Positions 10,208 to 21,058 of a DNA stretch of 64,000 nucleotides are shown piece after piece; the stretch's first letter is position 1, and the number at the start of each line of letters is the position of its first letter. The position numbers were made by a program, and so were the translations under genes. The stretch is from positions 26,684 to 90,683 of the forward strand of contig NW_001914899.1 in assembly GCF_000208925.1 (NCBI RefSeq), read 5' to 3'. Origin of the DNA: Entamoeba histolytica HM-1:IMSS. Taxonomy: Eukaryota; Evosea; Mastigamoebida; Endamoebidae. Under the pieces are notes generated by a model, which was not told the DNA's origin, searched no databases, and saw nothing but the letters and a program-made list of their open reading frames with translations.

Positions 10208-11146
10208 ATGTTAACACAACCAGACTTTTGGAAATTAGAAGAAGAAGATTCATTATTATTACATAACGATGGATATTTAAAAAACAGTATTAAACAAAAC
10301 GCTGAACTTATTGAAAAAGCAAATGAATGGTATGAAATTGTTATGTCACATGCAGAAGAACCAATTCCTGATTATGTTATAGAAGATATTGAGAATGTTC
10401 CTGAAGGTATATCAAGAATTATTTATTTAGATGTTTTTAGAACATTAAAGTCCCCAGTTTATCAAAACCCTTTAATTAAATTATTAACAAAATGTTGGAA
10501 AGATTTTGGAGATTATGCTCAACCAATGTGTTTAGTTGCTGCTTTCCTTAGATTAACATTAAGTGAAAATAAAGTTTATAAAATGCTTCATGTTATTAAT
10601 AAAAGTGAATTTTATATTCCTGGATATTGGAAAGCACAAGCTACTGGATATGCTTCTGATGCATATACCGCAATGGAAGTCTCTAAAACAATTAATCCAT
10701 CTGCTACACAAAAAATTCTTCAAATTCAACCATTTCCAGAAACGTTTTGTCAAAAATTTTTCACAGCAATTGGTATTCACGTTTTTCCTTTTTGTTTACA
10801 ATTTGATGTAATGGATAAATTTATTAGAGGTGGAAGAAAGTTTCTTATTCAATTGATTTGTAGTGTGATTGATGTACAGGGAGATATGCTTCTTAATACT
10901 AATGCTGTTAATGTTATATTTGAATTACTTCGATTAGACAAAAAGTCAACACCATTTGAAGTTATCAAAAAAATTGTTGAAGAAGCAGAACATTATACTC
11001 AAGTTAATAACTTTGATATTGTTAAAATGAGGCAGGAGATGTATGACTTACATTTAAAGAAGAGATTAGAACGACCACCAATTGAATCAGATAGTGATGA
11101 TGAGATTATATTATCTGATGACAGTTCTGAAGATGACAATGAATAA
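10208..11146 (+). CDS. TBC-domain Rab GTPase-activating protein
   Basis: 312 residues. The TBC core spans about residues 65-235. It carries both catalytic motifs: IIYLDVFRT (the IxxDxxRT motif, with Arg78 as the arginine finger) and DYAQPM (the YxQ motif, with Gln105 as the glutamine finger). Proteins with both stimulate GTP hydrolysis by Rab GTPases at membranes, so this one looks active. Later TBC landmarks such as the FLRLTLSE helix and the D-x-F-x-x-G-x-x-F segment (DKFIRGGRKF, about 204-213) are also present. The C-terminal 20 residues are a Ser/Asp/Glu tract typical of casein kinase sites. The protein is short for the family, little more than the catalytic domain plus tail. The Rab target cannot be told from sequence. 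Confidence 0.82.
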   Translation: MLTQPDFWKLEEEDSLLLHNDGYLKNSIKQNAELIEKANEWYEIVMSHAEEPIPDYVIEDIENVPEGISRIIYLDVFRTLKSPVYQNPLIKLLTKCWKDFGDYAQPMCLVAAFLRLTLSENKVYKMLHVINKSEFYIPGYWKAQATGYASDAYTAMEVSKTINPSATQKILQIQPFPETFCQKFFTAIGIHVFPFCLQFDVMDKFIRGGRKFLIQLICSVIDVQGDMLLNTNAVNVIFELLRLDKKSTPFEVIKKIVEEAEHYTQVNNFDIVKMRQEMYDLHLKKRLERPPIESDSDDEIILSDDSSEDDNE

Positions 11147-11983
11147 AATTGAATTTATTTGTTTAATTTTGTTTATAAAAATTTATTTAGTTTTTTAAAT
11201 ACTTTGATTTTTATATTTATCTCTGTTTAATTTATTTGTTCTTTTTATAATTATAATTTATTTTCAATATATTTTATTGAATATATGAATTTTTATTTAA
11301 AGGAATTAGTTAGTATTATGTTATACTATTATAATGATAAAATATATGTGATAATATGATTAATATTCTTTAAATTTTTATTCAATATTTGTGTGTTAAA
11401 ATGAAAATGTATTCGTACTAAGATAATATAGTTAAATATTTTTTTGTCTATAAGTAATATTGTAAACGTTTTTCATAATAAAACATATTTTATTAACAAT
11501 ATGTGTTTTGAAATATCTGTCTTACAAATAAAATTTATAAAGATTTGTTTCATTTACTTTAATAATGGAGTATCTATATAATATTTCTACTCACCAAAAT
11601 ATATTTTCTAAACTTTAACAAGTTTGTCAATCTAATAATATTTTAAAGGTTATTTATTTACTCGATTATATTATTGGTTTTAATTTTCTTCAAAACAGTC
11701 AAAAGAAAAAAGGTACAACTTTAAAATTTTAGCTCAACCATATAACTTCATTTTATTTTAGGAAAGATAAATAATTAGATAATGTTATTGAACAAATACT
11801 ATCAAAAAAGCATAAACCAAATATTAATCTAAAATAAAGAAGTTAAAAATATTATTTTTTATATATAATGAATAAACAATAAACTTTTACTGATAAAGAT
11901 ATAATGAATTTATTTATAGAACGTTATAACTCAAAATTCTGTTTTCAATACTTATTATCTAACTTTTTTTTCTTTAATTATAA
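11147..11983. other. Intergenic region
   Basis: About 840 bases of extremely A/T-rich sequence between two plus-strand genes. No feature was recognised. Confidence 0.6.
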
Positions 11984-12519
11984 ATGATACAATCTTCAAG
12001 GTACCATAGACTTATGACGTATGTAAAACAAAAGAATTTATTACCATTGTGTTTTGAAAGTTGTTTTACTAAATATCATAAAGTTCTTGATTTTTATGCA
12101 GGAGGATTAATTAAAGAACGAGTGTCTTCAAAAATAGTTAATGCCTTTGAAATATGTGATCCTTCTTTCTTTACAACATTTAGAGATTGTATTATGCATA
12201 TGAGACATGCTGTATTTGATGAATTATTTACTTATTATATCCCTCATCCATTCTGTGACAAAGGAAGGTTTGTGTTCTTTTTGTAACTGAGTGTTATGTA
12301 AGAAGCACAAACAATTCACTTCATAAAGAAGATGTTACTACACTATTGGAACTAATGAATTTTATTCTAAATTGTATGTTTTTGGCTGGGTGTGACCTTT
12401 TCTTTCACGTCCCATCATTCTTTCATTTGACTGAACCAGATAAACATTTTCAAGAAAAAGAAAGACAGATAGATGTTCTTGTAAAGAATCCATTATGGAG
12501 ATTGTTTGGTAATGATTAA
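11984..12519 (+). CDS. Two-exon gene of unknown function (exons 11984-12267 and 12303-12519)
   Basis: The first exon alone reads to a stop at 12287-12289 in the frame of an ORF of 100 residues. A GTTTGT donor at 12268 and an AG at 12301-12302 define a 35-nt intron; removing it restores one frame of 166 residues to TAA at 12517-12519. The AG at 12304-12305 (38-nt intron) is an in-frame alternative that drops one codon. The joined part continues the same hydrophobic and aromatic character (LLELMNFILNCMFLAGCDLFF), which supports the splice. The protein is rich in Cys, His and Phe (for example MHMRHAVFDELFTYYIPHPF) and looks all-helical, without a signal peptide. I do not recognise the family, and extra upstream exons cannot be excluded. 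Confidence 0.68.
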
Positions 12520-13010
12520 TAATTGTTTTTTTTTTGTTTTATATTATTATATTTAACAGAAAAATAAGACTACACTTAATAAAATGAAATCATTGTATTA
12601 GAGTAGATAAAAGAATTATATCAATATTTTCAGTATTAGATTTTAACATAAAAAAAAGAAAATTGTTAAAAATAATCTATATAAAAAGAATAATGAAAGA
12701 ATAATGAAAGAAGTCAATTCTATTCTAAGAATTTATTGTTAAAATTAAAAATAAAATTACTAAGATTAAAAATGAAAGAATTAACTATATATTTTTAATA
12801 AAAATTTGAAATATGTAATGACAAGTAAAATACTAATATAATTATTTACAAAACAGTTTGGAATAAAAGTTTAAAAAGTTTTTATTTATTATTATTCACA
12901 ACTCAATATGATAGTCAAAATTATTATCAAAAACTTTAATTCTATTAAATAATAGTTTTTTTTTCTATTTTTTTTTAATTTAAATGAAACTCAAAAATAG
13001 ATGTTAAAAA
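12520..13010. other. Intergenic region
   Basis: About 490 bases, A/T-rich, with no recognisable feature. A short ATG at 13001 is out of frame with the gene that begins at 13011. Confidence 0.6.
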
Positions 13011-15224
13011 ATGGATTTGATATTATCACTTATCTTATTTAGTATTCAATTATGTTATGGATTAAAAGAAGACTATGTTAACATATTTATTGGAACAAAT
13101 AATAGATATCATTTAAGTAAAGGAAATGTTTATCCATCAATTGGAACCCCATTTTCAAGTCATTACATAACAATTCAAAATGTTGACCTTAGTGAACCTT
13201 GGATTTTTCATTGGCAAAATAAAGATTTATTTTATGGTTTAAGGCTTACACATCAACCATCTCCATGGATAAGAGATTATGACTTTTTACTTTTACTTCC
13301 AACTGAAATAGAAGAACCTACTAATGGTTATATTAATTTTATTGAAAAAAAGCCATCATTTTTATCATTTTCACTTGATAGTATGACTATTGGTGTTACT
13401 TCACGTCAACATTTTTCAATGATAAAAATTGAAAGTAAAAATGTTTTTTACCTTCATTTTAAAACATTGAATGGAATTAATCGATTTAATCAAATTTCAT
13501 TAAATAGAATTGATGGAATAATTCAAAATGGAAATGCACCTTCTCATTTCCCATTATATGTTACTTTATTAACAAGTCAACCTATTTCTTACTTTGAATG
13601 TAAAGAGAATAATGTGTTAGTTCAAAGTGGTAAATATCTTCAATGTTATATTAAATTAAATACAACAACAGAAATTAAGATTGGAACAAGTTTTATATCA
13701 AATGAATATTCTTATTCTCATGCTTTAGATTCTACTACATTTAGTAAAGAAATACAAAGAAATGAAGAAGAATGGGATAAATATTTTAATAAATTTAATA
13801 TACCTGATTCTAATTCTTCTGTTAAAGCTGACAAAAAGACATTCTATTCAATTCTTTATAGATCATTATTATTCCCTCATAATATTACTGAAAACGGTTA
13901 TTATAAATCTCCTTTTGATGGTAAAATATATAAAGGAGAAATGTTTACTGATGTAGGATATTGGGATATATCTCGTGCACAAATTCCTTTACTTACTCTT
14001 ATTGCACCATCTATTGTTGACCAAATAATTAAATCCAGTTATGATATTTATAAACAAAGTGGTAATTTTCCCCAATGGATTTCTCCATATCATATAGATA
14101 TTATGGTAGGAAATCATATAAATTGTGCTATTGCAGATGGAATTGTTAAAGGTATTAGTTCTTTAAATAAAACAGAAATACAAATGGTTTTAAATGGTCT
14201 TATTGATGACCAAAAACAAGTTAATTTTAATACAGCAATAGGAAGAGATGGAGTAAAAAATTATAATAACTTTGGATTTGTAGAATCAGAAGTATTTGAA
14301 TCAGTATCAAAGACATTAGATTATTGTCATAATGATTTTTGTATTTCACAAATTGCAAAATATATAGGAAATAAAACGATAGAAGATATTTATTTATCTA
14401 AAGCAATGAATTATATTTATTTATTTAATGGAAAAACTAAATTCTTTGAAAGTAAAAATAAATTTGGTGAATTTGAACCTATTGAATATAAACGATGGGG
14501 AGATCCTTATATTGAAGGTAATGCCATTCATTATAGATTTAGTGTAGTTCAAGATATTGAAGGATTAGCTAATCTTTTTGGTGGTAAAAAACAATTAGTA
14601 AATAGTATTGATGATGTATTTACTGAATCAAATAATTTCTATACTGGAATATATAGACAAACAATACATGAAATGACTGAAATGGTTGAAATTAATAAAG
14701 GACAATATGCTCATGGAAATGAACCAATTCAACATTTAATATATCTTTATAAATCTTTGGGGTATGGTGAACAAGCTGAACCTTTACTTCAAGACATTAT
14801 TCATTCTTTATATTCATCAACTGAAAATGGATATTGTGGAGATGAAGATAATGGTCAAATGTCTGCATGGTATATCTTAAGTGTAATGGGATTTTATAGT
14901 GTTACACCAGGAACTGATCAATTTGTTATTGGAGTTCCTTTCTTTGAAAAGTTAGAGTTTGAAGTAAATGGAAAGACAACAATAATAGAAAAAAATATTA
15001 CAAATGGCTCAAAATTTGTTAAAAGAATTTATATTAATGGTGTTCGTTATCATAAATTATATTTTACATATAAAACATTAACTGAAGGAAATCATATTGT
15101 CTTTGAAATGGACGAACATCCAAGTAAACAGTTTTTAATAAATTCTGATTATCCATATTCTATTTCACCAAAAATTCAACGTCTAAGTTTTTCTTCGTTA
15201 CAACGTTTGGAAAATCTTGAATAA
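13011..15224 (+). CDS. Secreted glycoside hydrolase family 92 alpha-mannosidase
   Basis: 737 residues. A signal peptide (MDLILSLILFSIQLCYG) suggests entry to the secretory pathway and an extracellular or lysosomal location. The N-terminal half is beta-rich. The C-terminal (alpha/alpha)6 half carries family-92 signatures: SLLFPHN around residue 285, FTDVGYWD near 315, HGNEP (Glu571) and GDEDNGQMSAWYI (Asp611-Asp613), the last being the most conserved GH92 segment and part of the calcium-dependent catalytic centre. GH92 enzymes are exo-alpha-mannosidases, mostly alpha-1,2, acting on mannose-rich glycans by inversion. Length and motif order fit a complete enzyme. GH92 is most common in bacteria, so an ancient transfer is possible, but base composition here is no different from the neighbours. 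Natural substrate is uncertain. Confidence 0.88.
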   Translation: MDLILSLILFSIQLCYGLKEDYVNIFIGTNNRYHLSKGNVYPSIGTPFSSHYITIQNVDLSEPWIFHWQNKDLFYGLRLTHQPSPWIRDYDFLLLLPTEIEEPTNGYINFIEKKPSFLSFSLDSMTIGVTSRQHFSMIKIESKNVFYLHFKTLNGINRFNQISLNRIDGIIQNGNAPSHFPLYVTLLTSQPISYFECKENNVLVQSGKYLQCYIKLNTTTEIKIGTSFISNEYSYSHALDSTTFSKEIQRNEEEWDKYFNKFNIPDSNSSVKADKKTFYSILYRSLLFPHNITENGYYKSPFDGKIYKGEMFTDVGYWDISRAQIPLLTLIAPSIVDQIIKSSYDIYKQSGNFPQWISPYHIDIMVGNHINCAIADGIVKGISSLNKTEIQMVLNGLIDDQKQVNFNTAIGRDGVKNYNNFGFVESEVFESVSKTLDYCHNDFCISQIAKYIGNKTIEDIYLSKAMNYIYLFNGKTKFFESKNKFGEFEPIEYKRWGDPYIEGNAIHYRFSVVQDIEGLANLFGGKKQLVNSIDDVFTESNNFYTGIYRQTIHEMTEMVEINKGQYAHGNEPIQHLIYLYKSLGYGEQAEPLLQDIIHSLYSSTENGYCGDEDNGQMSAWYILSVMGFYSVTPGTDQFVIGVPFFEKLEFEVNGKTTIIEKNITNGSKFVKRIYINGVRYHKLYFTYKTLTEGNHIVFEMDEHPSKQFLINSDYPYSISPKIQRLSFSSLQRLENLE

Positions 15225-15333
15225 TTAATTTTTAATTCAAAAAAATGTTATTTAAATTTTAAAATTTTAAAAATTAAAATAACAATTTAAAATAAGTAAA
15301 AAAAACGTCATTGCCATGTGGAAAAAAAAACCC

Positions 15334-15349
15334 TATGAACTATTTAAGG
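15334..15349 (+). promoter_or_regulatory. Core promoter of PPDK: GAAC element overlapping TATA element
   Basis: TATGAACT at 15334-15341 runs directly into TATTTAAGG at 15341-15349, 35-50 bases before the PPDK start, and AGTTCATTC follows at 15367-15375. Entamoeba core promoters have a TATA-like element, a GAAC element and an initiator with TTCA, and all three are present here in compact order. This fits a highly expressed gene. Confidence 0.7.
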
Positions 15350-15383
15350 AATTTGTAAGAATTTAGAGTTCATTCAGATAATA

Positions 15384-18041
15384 ATGCAAAGAGTATATGC
15401 TTTCGAAGATGGTGATGGAACCAACAAGAAACTCCTTGGAGGAAAGGGAGCTGGACTTTGCACAATGACAAAAATTGGACTTCCAGTTCCACAAGGATTT
15501 GTTATTACAACTGAAATGTGTAAACAATTCATTGCTAATGGAAACAAAATGCCAGAAGGATTAATGGAAGAAGTTAAAAAGAATATGCAATTAGTTGAAA
15601 AGAAATCAGGAAAAGTCTTTGGAGGAGAAGAAAATCCACTTCTTGTTTCAGTCAGATCAGGAGCTGCTATGTCTATGCCAGGTATGATGGATACTATTCT
15701 TAATCTTGGACTTAATGATAAAACTGTTGTTGCTCTTGCTAAATTAACCAACAATGAAAGATTTGCATATGATTCATACAGAAGATTTGTTTCCCTCTTC
15801 GGAAAGATTGCTCTTAATGTTGATGATGAAGTTTATGATAAGACTCTTGAAAACAAAAAAGTTGAAAAGGGAGTTAAATTAGATACTGAATTAGATGCTA
15901 ATGATATGAAAGAACTTGCACAAGTCTTCATTAAAAAGACTGAAGAATTCACTAAACAACCATTCCCAGTTGATCCATATGCTCAATTAGAATTTGCCAT
16001 TTGTGCTGTATTCAGATCATGGATGGGAAAGAGAGCTGTTGATTACAGAAGAGAATTCAAGATTACTCCAGAACAAGCTGATGGAACTGCTGTTTCAGTT
16101 GTTTCTATGGTTTATGGTAATATGGGTAATGATTCAGCTACTGGTGTTTGTTTCACTAGAGATCCAGGAACAGGAGAAAATATGTTCTTCGGAGAATATC
16201 TTAAGAATGCACAAGGAGAAGATGTTGTTGCTGGTATTAGAACACCACAAATTATTTCAAAGATGGCAGAAGATGCAGATCTTCCAGGTTGCTATGAACA
16301 ACTTCTTGATATTAGAAAGAAATTAGAAGGATATTTCCATGAAGTACAAGACTTTGAATTCACTATTGAAAGAAAGAAACTTTACATGCTCCAAACTAGA
16401 AATGGAAAGATGAATGCAACTGCTACTGTCAGAACAGGAGTTGATATGGTTGAAGAAGGACTTATTACAAAAGAACAAGCCATTATGAGAATTGCACCAC
16501 AATCAGTTGATCAATTACTTCATAAGAATATGCCAGCTAATTATGCAGAAGCTCCATTAGTTAAAGGACTTCCAGCATCACCAGGAGCTGCTACAGGAGC
16601 TGTTGTTTTTGATGCCGATGATGCAGTTGAACAAGCTAAAGGAAAGAAAGTTCTTCTTCTTAGAGAAGAAACTAAACCAGAAGATATTCATGGATTCTTT
16701 GTTGCTGAAGGTATTTTAACCTGCAGAGGAGGAAAAACATCACACGCAGCTGTCGTTGCTAGAGGTATGGGTAAACCATGTGTTTCAGGAGCTGAAGGAA
16801 TTAAAGTTGATGTTGCTAAGAAAATTGCTAAGATTGGAAGCCTTGAAGTTCATGAAGGAGATATTTTAACTATTGATGGATCAACTGGATGTGTCTATAA
16901 GGGAGAAGTTCCATTAGAAGAACCACAAGTTGGATCAGGATATTTCGGAACCATCTTAAAATGGGCCAATGAAATTAAAAAGATTGGAGTTTTTGCCAAT
17001 GCAGATCTTCCATCAGCTGCTAAGAAAGCCCTTGAATTTGGAGCTGAAGGTATTGGACTTTGCAGAACTGAACGTATGTTCAATGCAGTTGAAAGACTTC
17101 CAATTGTTGTCAAGATGATTCTTTCAAATACCCTTGAAGAAAGAAAGAAATATCTTAATGAACTTATGCCACTTCAAAAACAAGATTTCATTGGATTATT
17201 GAAGACTATGAATGGACTTCCAGTCACTGTCAGACTTCTTGATCCACCATTACATGAATTCCTCCCAACTCTTGAAGAGTTAATGAGAGAAATCTTTGAA
17301 ATGAAACTTTCAGGTAAGACTGAAGGACTTGCAGAAAAAGAAGTTGTTCTTAAGAAAGTTAAAGAACTTATGGAAGTTAATCCAATGATTGGACACAGAG
17401 GAATTAGACTTGGAACTACTAATCCAGAAATTTATGAAATGCAAATTAGAGCATTCTTAGAAGCTACTGCTGAAGTTATTAAGGAAGGAATTAAGACTCA
17501 TGCAGAAATTATGATTCCAAATGTTACAGAAGTTAATGAACTTATTAACTTAAGAAAGAATGTTCTTGAACCAGTTCATGAAGAAGTTGAAAAGAAATAT
17601 GGTATTAAAGTACCATTCATGTATGGTACTATGGTTGAATGTGTTAGAGCAGCATTAACAGCTGATAAGATTGCTACAGAAGCTTCATTCTTCTCATTCG
17701 GAACTAATGATCTTACACAAGGAACATTCTCATACTCACGTGAAGATTCAGAAAACAAATTCATTCCAAAATATGTTGAACTTAAGATTCTTCCAGCTAA
17801 TCCATTTGAAATTCTTGATAGACCAGGTGTTGGAGAAGTTATGAGAATTGCTGTTACTAAAGGAAGACAAACAAGACCAGAATTACTTGTTGGTATTTGT
17901 GGAGAACACGGAGGAGAACCATCATCAATTGAATGGTGCCACATGATTGGATTGAACTATGTTTCATGTTCTTCATACAGAATTCCAGTTGCTAGAATTG
18001 CTGCTGCTCAAGCCCAAATTAGACATCCAAGAGAAAATTAA
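15384..18041 (+). CDS. PPDK: Pyruvate, phosphate dikinase
   Basis: 885 residues, full length for the bacterial/protist enzyme. It interconverts PEP, AMP and pyrophosphate with pyruvate, ATP and phosphate; in Entamoeba it is the main cytosolic pyruvate-forming step of the pyrophosphate-dependent glycolysis. Order of parts: N-terminal nucleotide-binding domain (about 1-340, with LLGGKGAGLCTM and VSVRSGAAMSMPGMMDT), the swivelling phosphohistidine domain with GGKTSHAAVVARG (His454 is the carrier), and the C-terminal PEP/pyruvate TIM barrel with FFSFGTNDLTQ and GICGEHGGEP (Cys839 as the probable catalytic acid). Codon use is more restricted (GGA, CCA, GTT, CTT) than in neighbouring genes, as expected of a highly expressed gene. 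The window has no organelle-targeting extension for it. The strong consensus promoter lies just upstream. Confidence 0.97.
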   Translation: MQRVYAFEDGDGTNKKLLGGKGAGLCTMTKIGLPVPQGFVITTEMCKQFIANGNKMPEGLMEEVKKNMQLVEKKSGKVFGGEENPLLVSVRSGAAMSMPGMMDTILNLGLNDKTVVALAKLTNNERFAYDSYRRFVSLFGKIALNVDDEVYDKTLENKKVEKGVKLDTELDANDMKELAQVFIKKTEEFTKQPFPVDPYAQLEFAICAVFRSWMGKRAVDYRREFKITPEQADGTAVSVVSMVYGNMGNDSATGVCFTRDPGTGENMFFGEYLKNAQGEDVVAGIRTPQIISKMAEDADLPGCYEQLLDIRKKLEGYFHEVQDFEFTIERKKLYMLQTRNGKMNATATVRTGVDMVEEGLITKEQAIMRIAPQSVDQLLHKNMPANYAEAPLVKGLPASPGAATGAVVFDADDAVEQAKGKKVLLLREETKPEDIHGFFVAEGILTCRGGKTSHAAVVARGMGKPCVSGAEGIKVDVAKKIAKIGSLEVHEGDILTIDGSTGCVYKGEVPLEEPQVGSGYFGTILKWANEIKKIGVFANADLPSAAKKALEFGAEGIGLCRTERMFNAVERLPIVVKMILSNTLEERKKYLNELMPLQKQDFIGLLKTMNGLPVTVRLLDPPLHEFLPTLEELMREIFEMKLSGKTEGLAEKEVVLKKVKELMEVNPMIGHRGIRLGTTNPEIYEMQIRAFLEATAEVIKEGIKTHAEIMIPNVTEVNELINLRKNVLEPVHEEVEKKYGIKVPFMYGTMVECVRAALTADKIATEASFFSFGTNDLTQGTFSYSREDSENKFIPKYVELKILPANPFEILDRPGVGEVMRIAVTKGRQTRPELLVGICGEHGGEPSSIEWCHMIGLNYVSCSSYRIPVARIAAAQAQIRHPREN

Positions 18042-18727
18042 ATTAACTTTTTTGGTTTAAGTATTGATTTTGTTTTTTATATATTGTTGTTTTATAATAA
18101 ATGTTATATTTTTTTGAAAGATTAAGGTGTGTGTAAAGTGTGAGAGTAGGAAATATTTGAAGTATAATGTGTAAGTGCATTCTCATTTATTGATCAATTC
18201 ATTCATTGTTGAAATGGTTAATGAAATGATGATAATGGAAACTACAATAAGCATAATTGTCCTTACTCATATACCAATTAAACGATAACTGAAATTTTAG
18301 AGCCAATAAATAAAATGACAAGTAAAACTTCACTAAACAGAGATTATGAATATAAGTGTCAGTTACAACCAGTGATAAAAAGATTATATCAAAAAATTAA
18401 ATCACAAATTATTTTGATAGTTGCAAACATCAATACAGAAAAAAAAGGTACAATGATATTAAGAGGAAAATTGAAATGAATAAAGAGTTGTTATTGAAAA
18501 TAAAAAGAAATAAAAGGCTAAGATGAAATAACCATAAAATAAGGATTTACAACATTTTTTAAAGTATAAAACAAACAAAAGAAATTAAGTACTAAGAATG
18601 AACAGAATGGAGAAAGATTATTGTAAAATGATAAAAGAATTTTGTTATTATTATTTTGTATTTTTTTAAACCCTTTTTTTCTTTTGAAAAAAACAATATC
18701 AAACTTCAAATTTACTGTGCAAGAATT
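18042..18727. other. Intergenic region
   Basis: About 690 bases, A/T-rich. The reading frame of the next gene is open back to a TTG at 18656 but lacks an ATG there, so it is counted as leader. TTTTTTTAAACCC near 18660 could serve as a TATA-like element. Confidence 0.6.
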
Positions 18728-20920
18728 ATGACCGATTATACATTGATTCAACATAAAATGAAAATGGATCCACCAGCCTATGAAGACGATTTTAAAAGGT
18801 ATTACAGTCACTTCAAGTCAAGTGTTACAACTATGCTCGCACAAGCAGAGCTTGGGATGAGTGTTCCAGACACTGCACTTGATGAGACATTGAGATTAGT
18901 TGTTTTCTTAAATAACATCAGTGCAGAGTACAAGAAATATCTTGAAAATTTTCCAAGAGAATTAATAGAAATGATTAAAAAATGTAAATTAAATTCACAG
19001 TCAAAAGTTACTATCACAAAAGCATTAATTGGATTGAGAAGTAAAGGGTTTATGTCACTTGAAGAAATTTTGCCTACGTTATTAGAAATGTTATGTATTA
19101 AAGATAAAAACGTTACAGCAATAGTTTATAGATTTATTATAAATGACATTAAACATACTTCTCAACAAAAAGGAGGAGCAAAGAGTAAACAATCAACAAT
19201 GAGATTATTGGAGCAAATAATTGATTCCAATACTAATATAAAAGTTGTAAAGAAAGTAGTTGAAATTTTAGGAGAATTGTTTACAAGGAAAATTTTAAAG
19301 GAGCCTCGTGTGATTAATATTCTTGCAAATGCTATTTTCCACAATGACGCTAAAGTTAAGGTTAAAGCAATGGAATTTTTCCTTCGTTTAGATGAAAAAC
19401 AAGCAGCAATGGATGATGAAACAAAAGAAGAATTAAAACAAGCAGAAGAAGAATTGAGATTATTAAAGAAAAAAATGGGAATCAAAAAGAGAACAGGAAA
19501 ATTAAGAGCAATGAAAAAAGAAGCTGAAGACACCGTTGACAAACTTAGAAAGACAGAAGTTATTGCACATCAAGCAAATTGGGCAGCAATTGATAATATT
19601 TATGACCCAATAGCATTTTGTGATAAGTTATTTAGAGATATTAAAGGATCAAGAAATAGATTTGCAGTAAGATTAATGGAATTAGATTTATTGTCACGTG
19701 TTATTGCTCGTAGAGAAGTTATTTGTCTTCCATTTTATTCATTTATTGTTAGATATTTATATGTACGACATGAAAATATCACTCAATTATTAGCTTATAC
19801 TGCTCAAGCTATTCACCCATTAGTACCACCAGATGCAGTAGAACCAATTGTACGAACTATTTTAAATAATTTTGTATCGGATAGAAGTAGAGTTGAAGCT
19901 CAGGCACTTGGTTTAAACACTGTAAGAACAATTTGTGAGAGATGTCCATTAGTAATGAATCAGTCAATGTTGAAAGATTTAACAATGTATAAAAAGAGTC
20001 ACAACAAAGCTGTTGTTAGTGCTGCTCGTTCTCTCATTTCATTGTACAGAGGAATTAATCCAGAGCTTTTATCTAAAAAGGATCGAGGAAGACCTGACCA
20101 ACAACACAAAACCATTTTACAATATGGTGAACAAAAAGTATATGATGGCCCAATTGGAGCTGAGTTACTTGAGAAAAAAGAAAGTAGTGATGATAATATG
20201 AGTGAAGAGGAAGATGATAATGGTGTTCAAGAAGAAATGAACAATAAAGAAGAGGATATGAACAAAGAAGAAGATAGTCCAAATGATGGTGATGCTGATG
20301 AATGTAGTTCTGATGAGGAAATTGATGATAATTTAGAACTTGGATCATCTTGGGAAGAATGTAGTGATAGTTCAGATTCAGATGAACAAGAAGAAGAAGG
20401 TATGAGCGAAGAAGAAGACGAGAAAGAAGATAATGGTAAAGAAGAAGATGAAGAAGATGAAATGAGTGAAGAAGATGACAATGTTCCACAATATGATGGT
20501 GGACTTTTAACACAAGAACAGCTTGAAAAAATCCGAAGAAAACAGAGAGAGGATGAAGGAATTTCTTCTTCATCAGAAGAAGAGATGGAAAGAGACACAA
20601 CTTACGTACTACCAGAGTCTTTAGAGGCGTCAGTCAAAAAGAAGTTAAGTCGAGATGAAAGGATTAAAATCTTGAAAGAGTCAAGAGCAGAAAATGAGAA
20701 GTTCCACAGAAATAGAACTGGAAGGACATCCAAAGTTCTTGCAAGAAATAAACCATTCTTAATGAAGAGTTTCTCTAAAAAGCAAATGAAAAAAGAAGAA
20801 GATAGAATTACAGGAGGTAAGAAAAGAGTTCCAAGAAAACAGTTTAGTGGTAAAATCAGAAAAAGATTTGGTAAAAGTGGTTTGAAACAAAAGTCTAATG
20901 GTGGGTCTCGTAAAAAATAA
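18728..20920 (+). CDS. SDA1: SDA1 homologue, 60S ribosome biogenesis factor
   Basis: 730 residues from the ATG at 18728. The frame extends upstream only with non-ATG codons, and the SDA1 family N-terminus (LIQHKMKMDPPAYEDDFKRY, like LQNLIKRDPESYxxEF) begins right after this ATG. Residues about 1-430 form a helical repeat region (VVFLNNISAEYKKYLENFPR, TITKALIGLRSKG), as in the NUC130/3NT and SDA1 domains. Residues about 485-625 are a long Glu/Asp/Ser tract, and the C-terminus is highly basic (KKRVPRKQFSGKIRKRFGK), a likely nucleolar localisation signal. Yeast Sda1 is needed for pre-60S maturation and export and for actin organisation and G1 passage. Domain order matches yeast and human SDA1 closely. 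Confidence 0.85.
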   Translation: MTDYTLIQHKMKMDPPAYEDDFKRYYSHFKSSVTTMLAQAELGMSVPDTALDETLRLVVFLNNISAEYKKYLENFPRELIEMIKKCKLNSQSKVTITKALIGLRSKGFMSLEEILPTLLEMLCIKDKNVTAIVYRFIINDIKHTSQQKGGAKSKQSTMRLLEQIIDSNTNIKVVKKVVEILGELFTRKILKEPRVINILANAIFHNDAKVKVKAMEFFLRLDEKQAAMDDETKEELKQAEEELRLLKKKMGIKKRTGKLRAMKKEAEDTVDKLRKTEVIAHQANWAAIDNIYDPIAFCDKLFRDIKGSRNRFAVRLMELDLLSRVIARREVICLPFYSFIVRYLYVRHENITQLLAYTAQAIHPLVPPDAVEPIVRTILNNFVSDRSRVEAQALGLNTVRTICERCPLVMNQSMLKDLTMYKKSHNKAVVSAARSLISLYRGINPELLSKKDRGRPDQQHKTILQYGEQKVYDGPIGAELLEKKESSDDNMSEEEDDNGVQEEMNNKEEDMNKEEDSPNDGDADECSSDEEIDDNLELGSSWEECSDSSDSDEQEEEGMSEEEDEKEDNGKEEDEEDEMSEEDDNVPQYDGGLLTQEQLEKIRRKQREDEGISSSSEEEMERDTTYVLPESLEASVKKKLSRDERIKILKESRAENEKFHRNRTGRTSKVLARNKPFLMKSFSKKQMKKEEDRITGGKKRVPRKQFSGKIRKRFGKSGLKQKSNGGSRKK

Positions 20921-21058
20921 TTAATACAAAAAATGTCTTTTAAATTGAATGGATTTGAATTACTTTAAATTGATGACTTGAGATATTTTTTCTTCATGAA
21001 AAGTAAAAAAATAAAAAAGTTTGTTTTATGAAAAGAAACTTAAAAATGGAAGAGTGGG

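Noticed and set aside
18656..18727. 24-residue N-terminal extension of SDA1
   Set aside because: It begins with TTG, and the family N-terminus starts at the ATG at 18728.
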